Part shown: positions 10,026 through 19,840 of the stretch, piece by piece | Layout: every line of letters begins with the position of its first letter | Position numbering within the stretch: position 1 is the stretch's first letter | Source of the DNA: Zizania palustris | Taxonomy: Eukaryota > Streptophyta > Magnoliopsida > Poales > Poaceae | DNA: 64,000 nucleotides | Direction of reading: 5' to 3' | Assembly (NCBI GenBank): GCA_019279435.1 | Contig: JAAALK010000286.1 | Location: 21,905,931-21,969,930 of the forward strand | The notes under the pieces: generated by a model | The model's input: only the letters and a program-made list of their open reading frames with translations | Told to the model about the DNA's origin: nothing | Databases searched by the model: none | Position numbers and translations under genes: made by a program

Positions 10026-12462
10026 ATGTCGAAAAAGGTGAGGAGTGTCACGAGGAAGCTCTTCCGCTTGGGGAGTTCATCAGCGAGTACTCCGACAAGT
10101 ACACCGACGAGTCAGGAGGACACCCTATTCCAGGGTAGTTCCTCTTCGTCAAACAGACGTCGTCAAGAGCAGCTCCTGAGATGCATAGATCCGACATTAA
10201 TTGGTCGGCCTATTGCATTTCAACTAGATGATGAGGTAACTTTCAGATTGTTTTTTATGCCAGTTATAAACTATTACTAATTGTTTCAATACTGTTTTGT
10301 AGGAGGAAGAACACTTGGAGAGTGCGGGTCATGAGGATCATCCGGTGGGTGGGGGGCAGGAGGGGGATGTCCCAGAGTGTGCGGCACAGAGGGATGACCC
10401 AGAGGGTGTGGGGCAGGGGGATGACCCGGAGGGTGCGGGGCAGGGGGATCTCCCGGAGGGTGCGGGTCAGGAGGAAGGGGTTGAGGTTGTCGGCGGGTCC
10501 TCAGTATCTTTTAGGACGAGCCACCTGGTCACCCCACCAGTAGTCTCTACCGGTGGATCCAAGATCGAGATTACGCCTGTAGGTGACGGGTAAGTGTAAT
10601 ACTCTTCTGTTGTTTTGCTTTTTTTTCAAAAAATTTCTTTCACTAAACTGACTTTATTTATTATGTATTTCTAGATCTTGGATTGACTCTCGGTTTGACG
10701 GCACTTCGAGGGTCAGGCAGGTTAACCAGATATTGGGTAACCTGTGTCGTCTGCACTACCCAGGGGTGCTGACAATGCCGACCGGTGAGCGGGTTCTATT
10801 CCAGACATGGGACCAGTACCGGTTTGCTCCTGATGGGCACCACAGAACTGCTGAGGGGGTGGTGTCTCATGACTTCTGGGTATGCATGTGTTTTTTCAAT
10901 CTTCTTTTAGGCTTTTCGAGTTACAACACTTTACTAATCATTACTTTTGCAGTTACGCTTTTGCTTGCCAGAAGTCGGCAATCACCATAACCATGCACTT
11001 CAAGTCTTCAACAACAATGCACATAAGGTGGTGAAGGACGCCATTTCGTATGCCCGCATTCAAGCGAACAATGCTTACTACAAGGAGAAGCTAGGGCAAT
11101 GAATGAGCAAGGCGACAGGCTCATCGTCAATCTATTTGACTGAAGAAGAATACCGTTTGGTAAACAATTCTAACTTTTTAAATCTTCGATTGTTGAGATT
11201 TGTTGTCATATAATACAAATAGCATCTCTGTTCAGGTGAGGATTCCGTGGTTTGCAAACCGCGAGGACGCATATTTCGAATTCTGCAAGATTTGGTCTTC
11301 AACCGCATTTAAGAAGACTTCCGAGCAGAAAAGACAATGCCGCGGGATGGATCCGAAGCACAGATATGGTGCCGACGGACATATTCGCCACGCTAAACGC
11401 ATGGTAAGACCTCCTTCTGTCACTCTCTAGCTATAGATACATTGTAATGCGACTAACTCATTTCTAATGTACAGGAAGCGACATCTGGCAACGTGCCAAG
11501 TGACATAGAGGTGTATACCTCCGGTCACAAAGGAAGCGATCCTACACAGCAAGATGTCTTGTTTAGCCAGACAGCCATGGACCATTTGGTGAGATGTTAT
11601 TAAGAGTTTACGTAATTTCATTTTTCTGCGTCTAGCTAATCGAACATGTTTTTTGCAGGCGCAGTATGGTGAACACATGGTTCGACTCCATGGAGAGGAC
11701 TATGATTGGCGGAGAGAACCTGTCGACCAAATGGCCGTGTACTCCAGTGGAGGTGGCAAAAGCCATGGACGGTGAGACAATGTTTTTATTAATGTTTTGT
11801 GTATGGTATTGTGATGGTAACTAACTCATTCAATGTTGCAGGTACTCCATGTTCAATGGAGTTATAGACTCGAGAGCGGTGAGAGCTCAGAAGTCAGCTC
11901 AGTCGTCGCAGAGCTCCGTCAGAGTTGGCTCCAGCCGTCGTCGCTCTTCAGAAACCCCGGAGGTGGTTCGGGTGAGGGAGGAAATGAGGCAGGAAATGAG
12001 GCGGCGCGACGAGTACTATATCTCCTGCTTAGCACAACAGAAGGCGATGATCCAAGTAAGTTTAGTTTGGAGTGTTGTTGTTAAAAAGTATTCAGAAATA
12101 GGTTTAGAACTAACTGATTACATTACAACATGTGTAGCAACTAGCCCAGCAGCATGGTGGATTTGACATGTCCAATTTCCAACCACTACCTCCCCCGCCA
12201 CCACCATTATATTCTACATCACCTGAGGTACCTCCTGACATATCGTTACTTCAGATACTTAAGTTAGTGTTTAGAAGAGTAGTTGAGTTAATTCGTTCTC
12301 TAATTTTGTCTATTTCTTCAGACTTTCCGCACGCCTGGCCAGGATGGAGCCTCTCGGGCAAATGTGGATGAAGCGGGAGGCAGCGGCGGCACCCACGACC
12401 CAAATGTGGGTGAAGCGGGAGGCAGCGGTGGCACCCACGACCCAAATGTGGGTGATCAGTGA
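10026..12462 (+). pseudogene. CACTA second gene, ten exons (transposase_24-like)
   Basis: Second protein of the element, comparable in position to TNPA of En/Spm, which in that family binds subterminal repeats. I join ten exons with clean GT/AG borders: 10026-10235, 10303-10589, 10675-10879, 10953-11159, 11236-11403, 11475-11588, 11659-11771, 11842-12055, 12138-12227, 12322-12462. Exons 3-5 resemble the plant transposase (Ptta/En/Spm) family, for example NAHKVVKDAISYARIQANN. The N-terminus is Ser/Thr-rich. Exon 2 has three tandem (D)DPEG.GQG units. Exon 8 is Arg-rich, exon 9 has a Pro run, and exon 10 has a duplicated 15-codon unit (GEAGGSGGTHDPNV). Phases all agree. The only stop inside is TGA at 11100-11102. 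The start ATG is the first in frame after an upstream AG. Confidence 0.8.
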
Positions 12463-12479
12463 GTATGGATGTGTAGTGT

Positions 12480-12735
12480 GAATCTCGATGTGTTATGTGA
12501 CTTTGTATGCGAATTTGAATGGTATATGTGAATGCGGATGTGTATTGTGACTTTGAATGTGAATTAAGTTGTGTTATGTGATTTTGGATGTGATGTGTGA
12601 AGTTTTGGATGTGAGATGTGATTTTGGATGTTATATGTGAAGTTTGAATGTGATTTTGGATGTGAAATGTGAATTTAGATGTGTATTGTGAATGTGATTG
12701 AAATTGTGGTTGGATGTGAGTGTGAGTAGGGGAAC
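12480..12735 (+). repeat. degenerate TGTGAATGTGGATG-type repeat tract
   Basis: About 250 bp of loosely repeated words such as GGATGTG, TATGTGA and TTTGAATGTGA directly after the second gene's stop, probably in its 3' untranslated region. No fixed period is evident. Reading frames on the minus strand here are repeat artefacts. Confidence 0.75.
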
Positions 12736-12756
12736 CAGGAAAAAACAAAAAAAATA

Positions 12757-13112
12757 CCAGCTAACTTCCGTCGGCTTTTACCATAGCCGACGGAAGTTAG
12801 CTGGTTTCGGCCACGTGGGTAGAAAGGCTAACTTTCGTCGGCTTTTGCCCTAGCCGACGGAAGTTAGCTGCCCCTAACTTCCGTCGGCCAGGCTGGCCGA
12901 CGGAAGTTAGCGCCCCTCTGCTGACGTGGCAGAATTCGGCGCTAACTTCCATCGGCCGCCGACGGAAGTTAGCTAACTTCCGTCTCCTCGCTTCCGTCGG
13001 CCAAAGGCCGACGAAAGTTAGCATTTTGTCGACGGAAGTTAGCTTCTTCCGTCGGGAAAGGGCTAACTTCCGTCGGCTTTGGCCGACGGAAGTTCCTTGT
13101 TTTGTTGTAGTG
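12757..13112. repeat. CACTA 1 subterminal repeats and terminal inverted repeat
   Basis: About fifteen copies of a 14-16 bp word (CTAACTTCCGTCGGC or its reverse complement) fill 350 bp. They mostly alternate in orientation, so that neighbours form small hairpins such as 12830-12868. In the CACTA family such repeats bind the element's own protein. The block ends in GTTGTAGTG, the terminal repeat. Confidence 0.9.
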
Positions 13113-13503
13113 TGCACCGCAAACTGGATGTTCATGCAGACTGTAGCATGTCACTCTTGCACGCCATGAACGGTGAATCTAGAATCTGCTGCTGCTGCTG
13201 GCCAACATTAATATTGTTATGGTCTCGTGGATGATTCTGTTCGCTGTAGATAGACGACATCAATGGATGAGACCTCTGGTTTTATAGAGCTTTTAGTGGA
13301 CCGAATTAGCTAGGTATAGCATTGGCTTGATCGGCACTTTGCTATAGATAAGAAATGTTAAGATACATTAGCTAAGATATCCTTATAAAAAACAATTTAA
13401 AATAATTTAAATATAAGCTATAGGCCGATCGTAATCTCAAGGATATAAAAAAATAGGGATATAATTCTATGTATATAAGAAGCCATCAACATTATATAAG
13501 ATG
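13113..13503. other. non-repetitive intergenic stretch
   Basis: About 390 bp between the CACTA 1 end and the hAT MITE. It contains a short CTG run (about 13180-13200) and AT-rich sequence. I see no ORF, RNA gene or element ends. Confidence 0.5.
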
Positions 13504-13802
13504 AATGTGTACAAGGGCGGATCCAGGGGGTGCAAGGGGGGCTTGCGACCCCCTTCCGCCTGGCCACATGCATGTTCTCTATGTTTTTTCTGTATTTTTC
13601 TGTATTTTTGTGTATTTCCTATATATTTATTGTATAATTCTTGTATATTTTTAATAAATCCTTATACAATTTTAATATTTTTGTTATAATTATGATATTA
13701 TATTTAATATTTATTTAAAATAGTGACTAATTTTATTTGTGATTGATATATATAGTTCAGTCAGCTCCCAAAATGTTTTCTGGATCCGCCACTGAATGTA
13801 TA
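13504..13802. mobile_element. hAT-type MITE with 8-bp target duplication
   Basis: The element body is 13512-13794 (283 bp). The left end CAAGGGCGGATCCAGG and the reverse complement of the right end, CAGTGGCGGATCCAGA, match at 13 of 16 bases. The flanks AATGTGTA (13504-13511) and AATGTATA (13795-13802) are 8-bp duplications with one mismatch. Eight-bp duplications and CA-starting GC-rich ends fit the hAT superfamily. There is no coding capacity. Confidence 0.85.
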
Positions 13803-13916
13803 TAATGCCAACAAAATAGTCTTTAATGACGAAATTTTTATTGACGGATAATTGATACACATCACTAATACACTTTTAGTGACGGGCCGTCGTTTTGGAC
13901 GTGTTAGTGATATTGC
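13803..13916. other. remnant with TTTAGTGACGG-type repeats
   Basis: It has short words (TTTAGTGACGGG, ATCACTAATAC, GTTAGTGATATT) like the subterminal repeats of the small CACTA at 57296-58576. It is probably a truncated relative cut off by the insertion of Gypsy A at 13917. Confidence 0.5.
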
Positions 13917-15047
13917 TGTTGACACCCAAGTTTGACACTAAAATGGCTAACGAGAAAAAAGCTGAAAATGGGCGTCACCTCGGTAGGGGTCGGTCCAACC
14001 ACCAGTGTAACGCCGGTCAAATCGGTCAAGGACCCTCAGTCCGACCGGCCAAGTAGATCCATTCTGACCGGCGCACAGGCCCAGTGCGACCGACAGAGGC
14101 CTAGTCCGAGCCCTAAACGAGAGATCTCATGGTATTTTATCTCTAAACCTATTCTAACAACCTAAGATCATATGCAAATCAATTTGTAATAATCTCAGGA
14201 CGTGGGTAACCTCCAAATACCGCAAGACCAACCCATGTATAAAGGGCCAAGGCTGATTCAAGCCAAGCCCCACCCCCCGGCAGCACTACATTGAATCGTT
14301 CTTTTCGCTTTCAATCTACTATCTCCTCTCTACTTTTGCCCTAGTTTCATTCTTTGCTCTAGCTATAGCCCTTTGTCAATTTGGTCAGCAAATTGTCTGT
14401 ATTTTTGCCACGTAACCGTGAGTTCTTTGTGGGTTTGATCTGAAAACCTTCTGTTTCACTCTCGTATGGGTTTTTATTGGTTTTTATCAGTAATTCAGTC
14501 CCTAGGCCGAATTGCCCCTGATCTGTTGTTCTTGTAGGGTTTCATCTTCTCCTTCATTGCGAAAGATCCTCACACAGAGTCATCTCCGTCGGCGGGATCA
14601 CCGACAAGTCGATCGAATTGCACCGTTGCCAGCCGGTCTGACCGGCTAACCTCAGTCGGTCTGACCAGGCCTTGCCGACATAAGCCGATCCGACCGGCCG
14701 CACAAGGTCATCCTGACCGCTAGGAACCGATAGTCCTATTTCACCTCTGGCCGATCTGTGCGTCGTCCCCCACATCGCCGGTCAGACCGCCGCCTTCATA
14801 TCGGTCCAACCAGATCTATTTGGTCGGTTTGATCTATCCCTCTACACTTCGGCCAATTGGATTGCACCCCTAGGTGTAATTTAATTGTCTGGCGACTCCA
14901 CCCTCTCTTATCACTATTAAGGGTTGTTGAAACATGACGTCGGCGTCGTGTCACACCTAGGGTCGTCCTTAGGTATCCACATGCTTTTGGATCGTCGAGT
15001 CAACGTCCGTGTGTTTGGCGCTTCATCGTCGGATTTTAGCGTCAACA
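13917..15047 (+). repeat. 5' LTR of Gypsy A
   Basis: 1131 bp, beginning TGTTGACACCC and ending GTCAACA (perfect 7-bp ends). It is rich in CCGGTCNGACCGG-like palindromic words. It is followed by a primer-site candidate. Confidence 0.88.
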
Positions 15048-15054
15048 CACTTTT

Positions 15055-15072
15055 TGGTGACTCCGCTGGGGA
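15055..15072 (+). promoter_or_regulatory. primer-binding site candidate of Gypsy A
   Basis: TGGTGACTCCGCTGGGGA lies 7 bp after the LTR end. It begins with TGG as needed to pair with a tRNA CCA end. I do not assign the tRNA. Confidence 0.65.
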
Positions 15073-15152
15073 TATACACGCCAAGTACGACTACATCGAC
15101 AGCAGGTACAACTAGTATGACTACATCGACAGTACCTTCTACGCCAATAAGC

Positions 15153-17634
15153 ATGGCGAGGAACACGGAGGACGATGACAACTCCGTTATCCCTGTCCTA
15201 GAGGACCTCTCAGAGGAGGACCGTGCGGAAATTGAAGCCAAGACGAAGGAACTTCGTGATCGCATGCTTGGAAGGTACGTCAAGATAGGTGACGTGTTTG
15301 TCAAGCGCGATGCGGGATCCATCACCATCACCACGCCGACTAAGGTAAACTCCCATCCTCCCCTCTCTTCCCTAGAATTCAAGCAAATGATAACTTCCAA
15401 AGTACATGAAGCGTTTAGCAGCGCATTCCACAAACGTGTTGCTCCCAAAGTAAAGTCTAGGATAGATGCAGTGTTTAGAAGATTCGGTTTTGTTGAAGCT
15501 GGTTCCCCTGTTACGATTGCTAGCACTCCCCCTGTTCATCTCATACGCAGTAGATGGATGGAAGCATGGGGAGAGATGTCACATATGTAGCCTCAATTTT
15601 CATAGCCGAGGCCCCTCTGGCCCTTGTCGGTCTGACCGGACCAGGTTGGCTGGTCCGACCGAGGGAACATGGTTGGTCCGATCGGCCATATTAAACCAGT
15701 CTGACCGGGGCGTGTGAGCCTGCTACACCCAGCCTTCACCTAGGTACCACAATGTCGCTGGCAACAGTTAGTCCGACCGACTTCTAGGCCGATGCAACCG
15801 CATCCTCGACAAACATCGGTCTGATTGAGCCTAGTTGGCCAATCCAAACGGACGAGCGTGGTCGGTCCAACCGACCACTTCAGGCCGGTCTGACCAGCGC
15901 ATGCCTTGTTGTAATTGTCGCGTCGCCTCCTGCGCCGATGCTTCTGTTGCCCACACCTGTTGTGCCCCTCACTACTCCACATGTGTATAGGCCTAGGCAT
16001 GCAACGTACTACGCCACATCAGTCCAGGGTTATCACCCTCGCCCTACCGATACTATTTCAGCGCCACCTATTAGCCCTCCACATTCCATCTATTCGCATG
16101 CACAACTAGCAAGCATTGACGCACATTATATGTCGATCCAAAATAATAACTTTGCTACTAGTCCTCATGGCCAGCGGGTCAGTCCCACTCATACTCCCAT
16201 TGTGTCCTATCTGTTTAGGCCAACAACACAACAACATAGCAACACAAGGCCTAAAGTATTGAAGAAGAAAGTGTATACCACACTCAGGGACTATTTAGAG
16301 GTTGAGTCAAAGGATCGGATTAAACAAAAGTCGTATCCTCTAGATTTTGATTATTGCATATTCCCTAATGATTTCGAAATACCGTAATTCACGAAATTCA
16401 GCGGCAATGATGTTGAGACCACAAGTGATCATATAGCACAATTCTTAGTCCAGTGTGGTGAGGCGAGTAGTTGCAATGTGCATAAGGTTAGCTTGTTCTC
16501 TTTATCTTTATGTGCAACTACTTATGAATGATTTATGTCTTTACCCACTCATTCTCTCCTATTAAAATAGAGTGTCCGTTAGATACTTTGAGATCAGTTA
16601 AGCAACATACTAGTGAGACCATTGACTCTTACATTCAAAGGTTTCTAGAAACCAAAAGCCGATACTCTAACTTGACTATTAGTGATAGAGACTTGGCTGA
16701 TCTTGCACTTTATGGTTTGCTTGTCCACATCAAAGAAGTTATGTGTGGTCAGACTTTCATGGATATTGGTCAAGTATTACGAAGCGCTCTGGCTATTGAA
16801 AGTCGAGTCGTGGATAAGGGTAAATCCAAGGATGACTTAGAAGAGAATGTCAGTGAGCGATCATTTGGAAAAAACAAGAAATTTGATGTCTATACAGCCG
16901 AATGGACTTGGACTGATGAAAGAGATCCATTCATGTGCTTTAGTTTGAAGCCAACACCTCGAAAGAGTTCAGGAGGTAAGTATACCTTTGATCTAACCAA
17001 GTGTGATAAAATATTCGACTATCTTTTTGAGAAAGGATAGATCAAGGCGCGCGAAGGTCAAGTCATCCCGTTAGCGGAAGAGCTAGGATATCGCACATAT
17101 TGTAAGTGGCATGACTCTTACACTCATTCTATTGATAAGTGTTATGTTTTTTGCCAACAAGTTCAATCAGCCATCAATGAAGGACGATTGAAGTTTGAAA
17201 ATGATTCTCTCCTTAGTATTGATTGCGACACCAAAGTATTGATTCGGCCTGATCAAGCCGAATCAAATAAAGGAAAGAATGTTGTAGTTGAAGAGCCTCA
17301 GTCTGATACACATAATTTTGTGGACAAAGAGAAGCCGCTTGGCGACAAGACGGCTAGGCGACCGAGAGTTACTATTGATGTGCTATTAAAGAAGTATGAG
17401 CATATGGCCGAACAAAGAGCGAATAATTGGCCTAATAATGAAGAGGGACCAAGTTCGACTCGTAAGAAAAGATTTGGTCATAGCCCTCTGTCATGGGAAC
17501 CTTTAATGCCATTCTATTCATATGGTTTTCTAATGGTGTCATGGGGGCATGCCCAATGCCCCAACACGGTGGTTCTCCTCAATACTTTGCCCCATGGATG
17601 TTGTTCTCACCACCGCAAGTGTCGTTCCACCTAG
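15153..17634 (+). pseudogene. gag: Tat-type gag of Gypsy A, decayed
   Basis: This is a Gag-like protein only. A first ORF from ATG 15153 to the TAG at 15588-15590 gives an acidic N-terminal part. An interruption rich in CCGGTCTGACCGG-like words follows (about 15600-15900). The Gag core is then read in pieces: 15938-16387, a shifted segment through 16528-17040, and on to 17634. Core signs are DSYIQRFLETKSRYSNLTI, a downstream KYTFDLTKCDKIFDYLF block and a zinc knuckle of C-x2-H-x4-H-x4-C form (CKWHDSYTHSIDKC, about 17100-17146). A TAG at 17038-17040 and at least two frame changes break it. No protease or pol follows. Confidence 0.8.
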
Positions 17635-18624
17635 AACTAACAAGGCCAAAGGGATCGGCAAAGAGGCGAAGGCGTAATCATAGTTTTGGTCATGTTCGCG
17701 CAAAAAATCGGCCTAAGTTTTCAAGGATGAAGGAAAGTAACAACGGAGATAAACGCAATGAGGCGTCCATTGTTATTAAAAATAGGTTTTCGTGACGTCC
17801 TATTACCTGAAGAAGTCCTTCCGGAGCAAGATGAAGGCGATCTGGAGGAGACCGCCGAAGGTACCACTATCGGCCCAACCACCGCCCTAGGGCCGATCCG
17901 ACCGGCCATGGTGCATCAGTCTGACCGGCCTACTACGGCCGGTCCAACCACATGTTTTCAAACTCCCGGCAACATCCGATCTGACCGGCTTCACGAGGCT
18001 GGTCCGACCGACAATGTATAGGAAGACAATCATGATAAGCGCAAAATTATCAAGGCTGATTCCAGTACTTCCCATTCAGCCAAGAATTCCAAGAGTAAAT
18101 TTGTAGCCCTAGGAATGAAGCCACTACCTTCGTGGGCACCTCTGGGAATGACAAAGTCTCAAAAGAGACTCCTACAATGTATTCGTTCTAAACACCTTAA
18201 AGAGAAGAAGGCCGAAGAGTTCGAGGGTAACCTGCTCAATGAGTCTAGATCCTTAGAAAAGGCGTGACAGGTGTGGAGACGGAAGTTGGTTGAAGAGCCA
18301 GCTTCTAGCTTCGTTGAGTAAAGAGTAGATCCTACAAGGGACTAGGGGGCAAAACTAATAAGAGTGCTAAAGGCCGAGTTGATAGAGAAATTCGACGCTT
18401 AGTCCCCTAGTTCGTGAATTTATATTGAGTTATGCAAATTGTCCTCAAGATTTCAGATCTTCTAAGTCATGAGATGGACGATTTGGTTGATGAACAAATG
18501 ATGAGTATTTTTTAAGGGCTTAGTAATGCACTTGAGAAATCGTATGGCCGATAGTAGTGATCATCCTTAGCCTTCAAAGATTATGCTTTTGGCCCACTAG
18601 TTTTCCAAAAGGCAAGGGGGCATG
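17635..18624 (+). other. Gypsy A 3' internal region, non-coding
   Basis: Nearly 1 kb with only fragments of frames. A second cluster of CCGGTCNGACCGG-like words is at 17870-18020. The purine-rich stretch AAAAGGCAAGGGGG (18607-18620) just before the LTR is the likely polypurine tract. Confidence 0.65.
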
Positions 18625-18893
18625 TGTTGACACCCAAGTTTGACACTAAAATGGCTAATGGGGAAAAAAGACGAAAATGGGTGTCGCCTCAGCAAGGGCT
18701 GGTACAACCGCCAGTGTAAGGTTGGTCAGATCGGCCAGGGACCCTTGGTCCGACCGGCCATAGTTAGCCGGTCCGACCGATGAAGGCCAAGTCCGAGCCC
18801 TAAACGAGAGATCTCGGGGTATTTTATCTCTAAACCTATTATAACAACTTGAGATCGTATCCAAATCAATTTGTAATCATCCCAGGACGTGGG
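18625..18893 (+). repeat. 3' LTR of Gypsy A, first part
   Basis: It starts TGTTGACACCC like the 5' LTR and is collinear with 13917-14205. It is cut at GTGGG by the Tat 1 insertion. Confidence 0.88.
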
Positions 18894-19387
18894 TGTTGGC
18901 GTAAAAGATTACGCTAATAGGTTTCTGTAGAAAAGAAACTAACAAACGAAGTGTTTGTGAAGCAAACTGCTCTAAGTCTCCGAAAGGATAATAACTTAGA
19001 ATAGTTCGAAAGTGTGTATTGAATTACTTGTATTCGGTCCCTATTACAAGGTGAAATGGGGGGTATTTATAGGCCCAAACATTAAGGAAAGGACCTATTT
19101 ACCCCTCTATTACAACCGACATTAAGGAAACTATTCGGTTTCCTTAATAGGGCTAAAATGGTAAAAGACTAATCTAATAAGAAAGAAGATAAGTCTTCCA
19201 TCTTAGCTGGCAGAAAAGATCATGAAGGGCTTTAGTTCGAAGACATACTCCGAACCAATGCCTATCTTGTGCTTCGAACGGGGTTCCGGGTGTGTTCGAA
19301 GATGATCTTCTGAGAACCTTCGAACCTGATGACTGCCTTTATGTTGCTTCGGCAATAACCCCGAAGATGAGATATTTTCCCCCAACA
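18894..19387 (-). repeat. Tat 1 LTR (3' LTR relative to gag-pol)
   Basis: 494 bp, TGTTGGCG to CCCAACA. A TATA-like TATTTATA on plus (TATAAATA on minus) at 19064-19071 fits an LTR promoter reading leftward. Confidence 0.93.
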
Positions 19388-19715
19388 GTAGCCCCTCGAA
19401 TACGCTTCTCCGTTTAACCTGTAACGTTAGGAGAGCAGTATACAGAAGGAAAAGTTAACCAAACATAGGGGTTATTGATTTTTATTTTATCTCCGAAATG
19501 CACGAAGATATGAGCTCCGAATCAGTCTTAAAGTAATTGCTTTTCGAACTATCTTAGAACTGACTTAGGAAGTTCGAAAGTCTTTTCAGACTTAGAAGAA
19601 ATAGCCGTTAGTTTCTGTTTCTAACGGAGACTATAGCAGGCGCTAATTTCGTAAGAGGAATAACGGCAGGAATGCGAAACGACATGGATTAACGGTAAGA
19701 AAGTGAAGTCTAGGC

Positions 19716-19723
19716 TATAAATA
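19716..19723 (+). promoter_or_regulatory. TATA box of the antisense gene
   Basis: GGCTATAAATAGAGGGCC lies about 120 bp before the ATG at 19841. The same sequence stands at 62798 before the homologous gene in Tat 2, so it is a conserved plus-strand promoter opposite to the gag-pol direction. Confidence 0.8.
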
Positions 19724-19840
19724 GAGGGCCTAGAAGTTACCCAGTTACCTTTTCACCGCATTCTAGCAACCAAAAACTTTTTAGCCCTTTGAGTTCTTGA
19801 GCCCTAGCCTCCATTTCCTCAGAGCAATCCGACGATCGCG

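Larger units (their letters stand above)
7149..13112 (+). mobile_element. CACTA (En/Spm) transposon 1, right part
   Basis: A class II element whose left part is beyond the window and is separated by Copia 1. It holds the 3' part of a TNP2-type transposase gene, a second multi-exon gene, a degenerate repeat tract, and a subterminal block that ends in the terminal sequence GTTTTGTTGTAGTG at 13112. Read on the minus strand this end is CACTACAACAAAACAAGG, a classical CACTA terminus. The two-gene layout is usual for grass CACTA elements. The 3-bp target duplication would be TGC (13113-13115), but its left partner is not in the window. Confidence 0.93.

Noticed and set aside
12251..12748. 165-codon minus-strand ORF rich in His/Thr/Ser
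   Set aside because: Translation of the degenerate TGTGAATG repeat and a shadow of the CACTA gene end.
12757..13112. Regularly spaced short repeats considered as a CRISPR array
   Set aside because: Repeats alternate in orientation with variable spacing, end in a CACTA terminus, and the DNA is plant.
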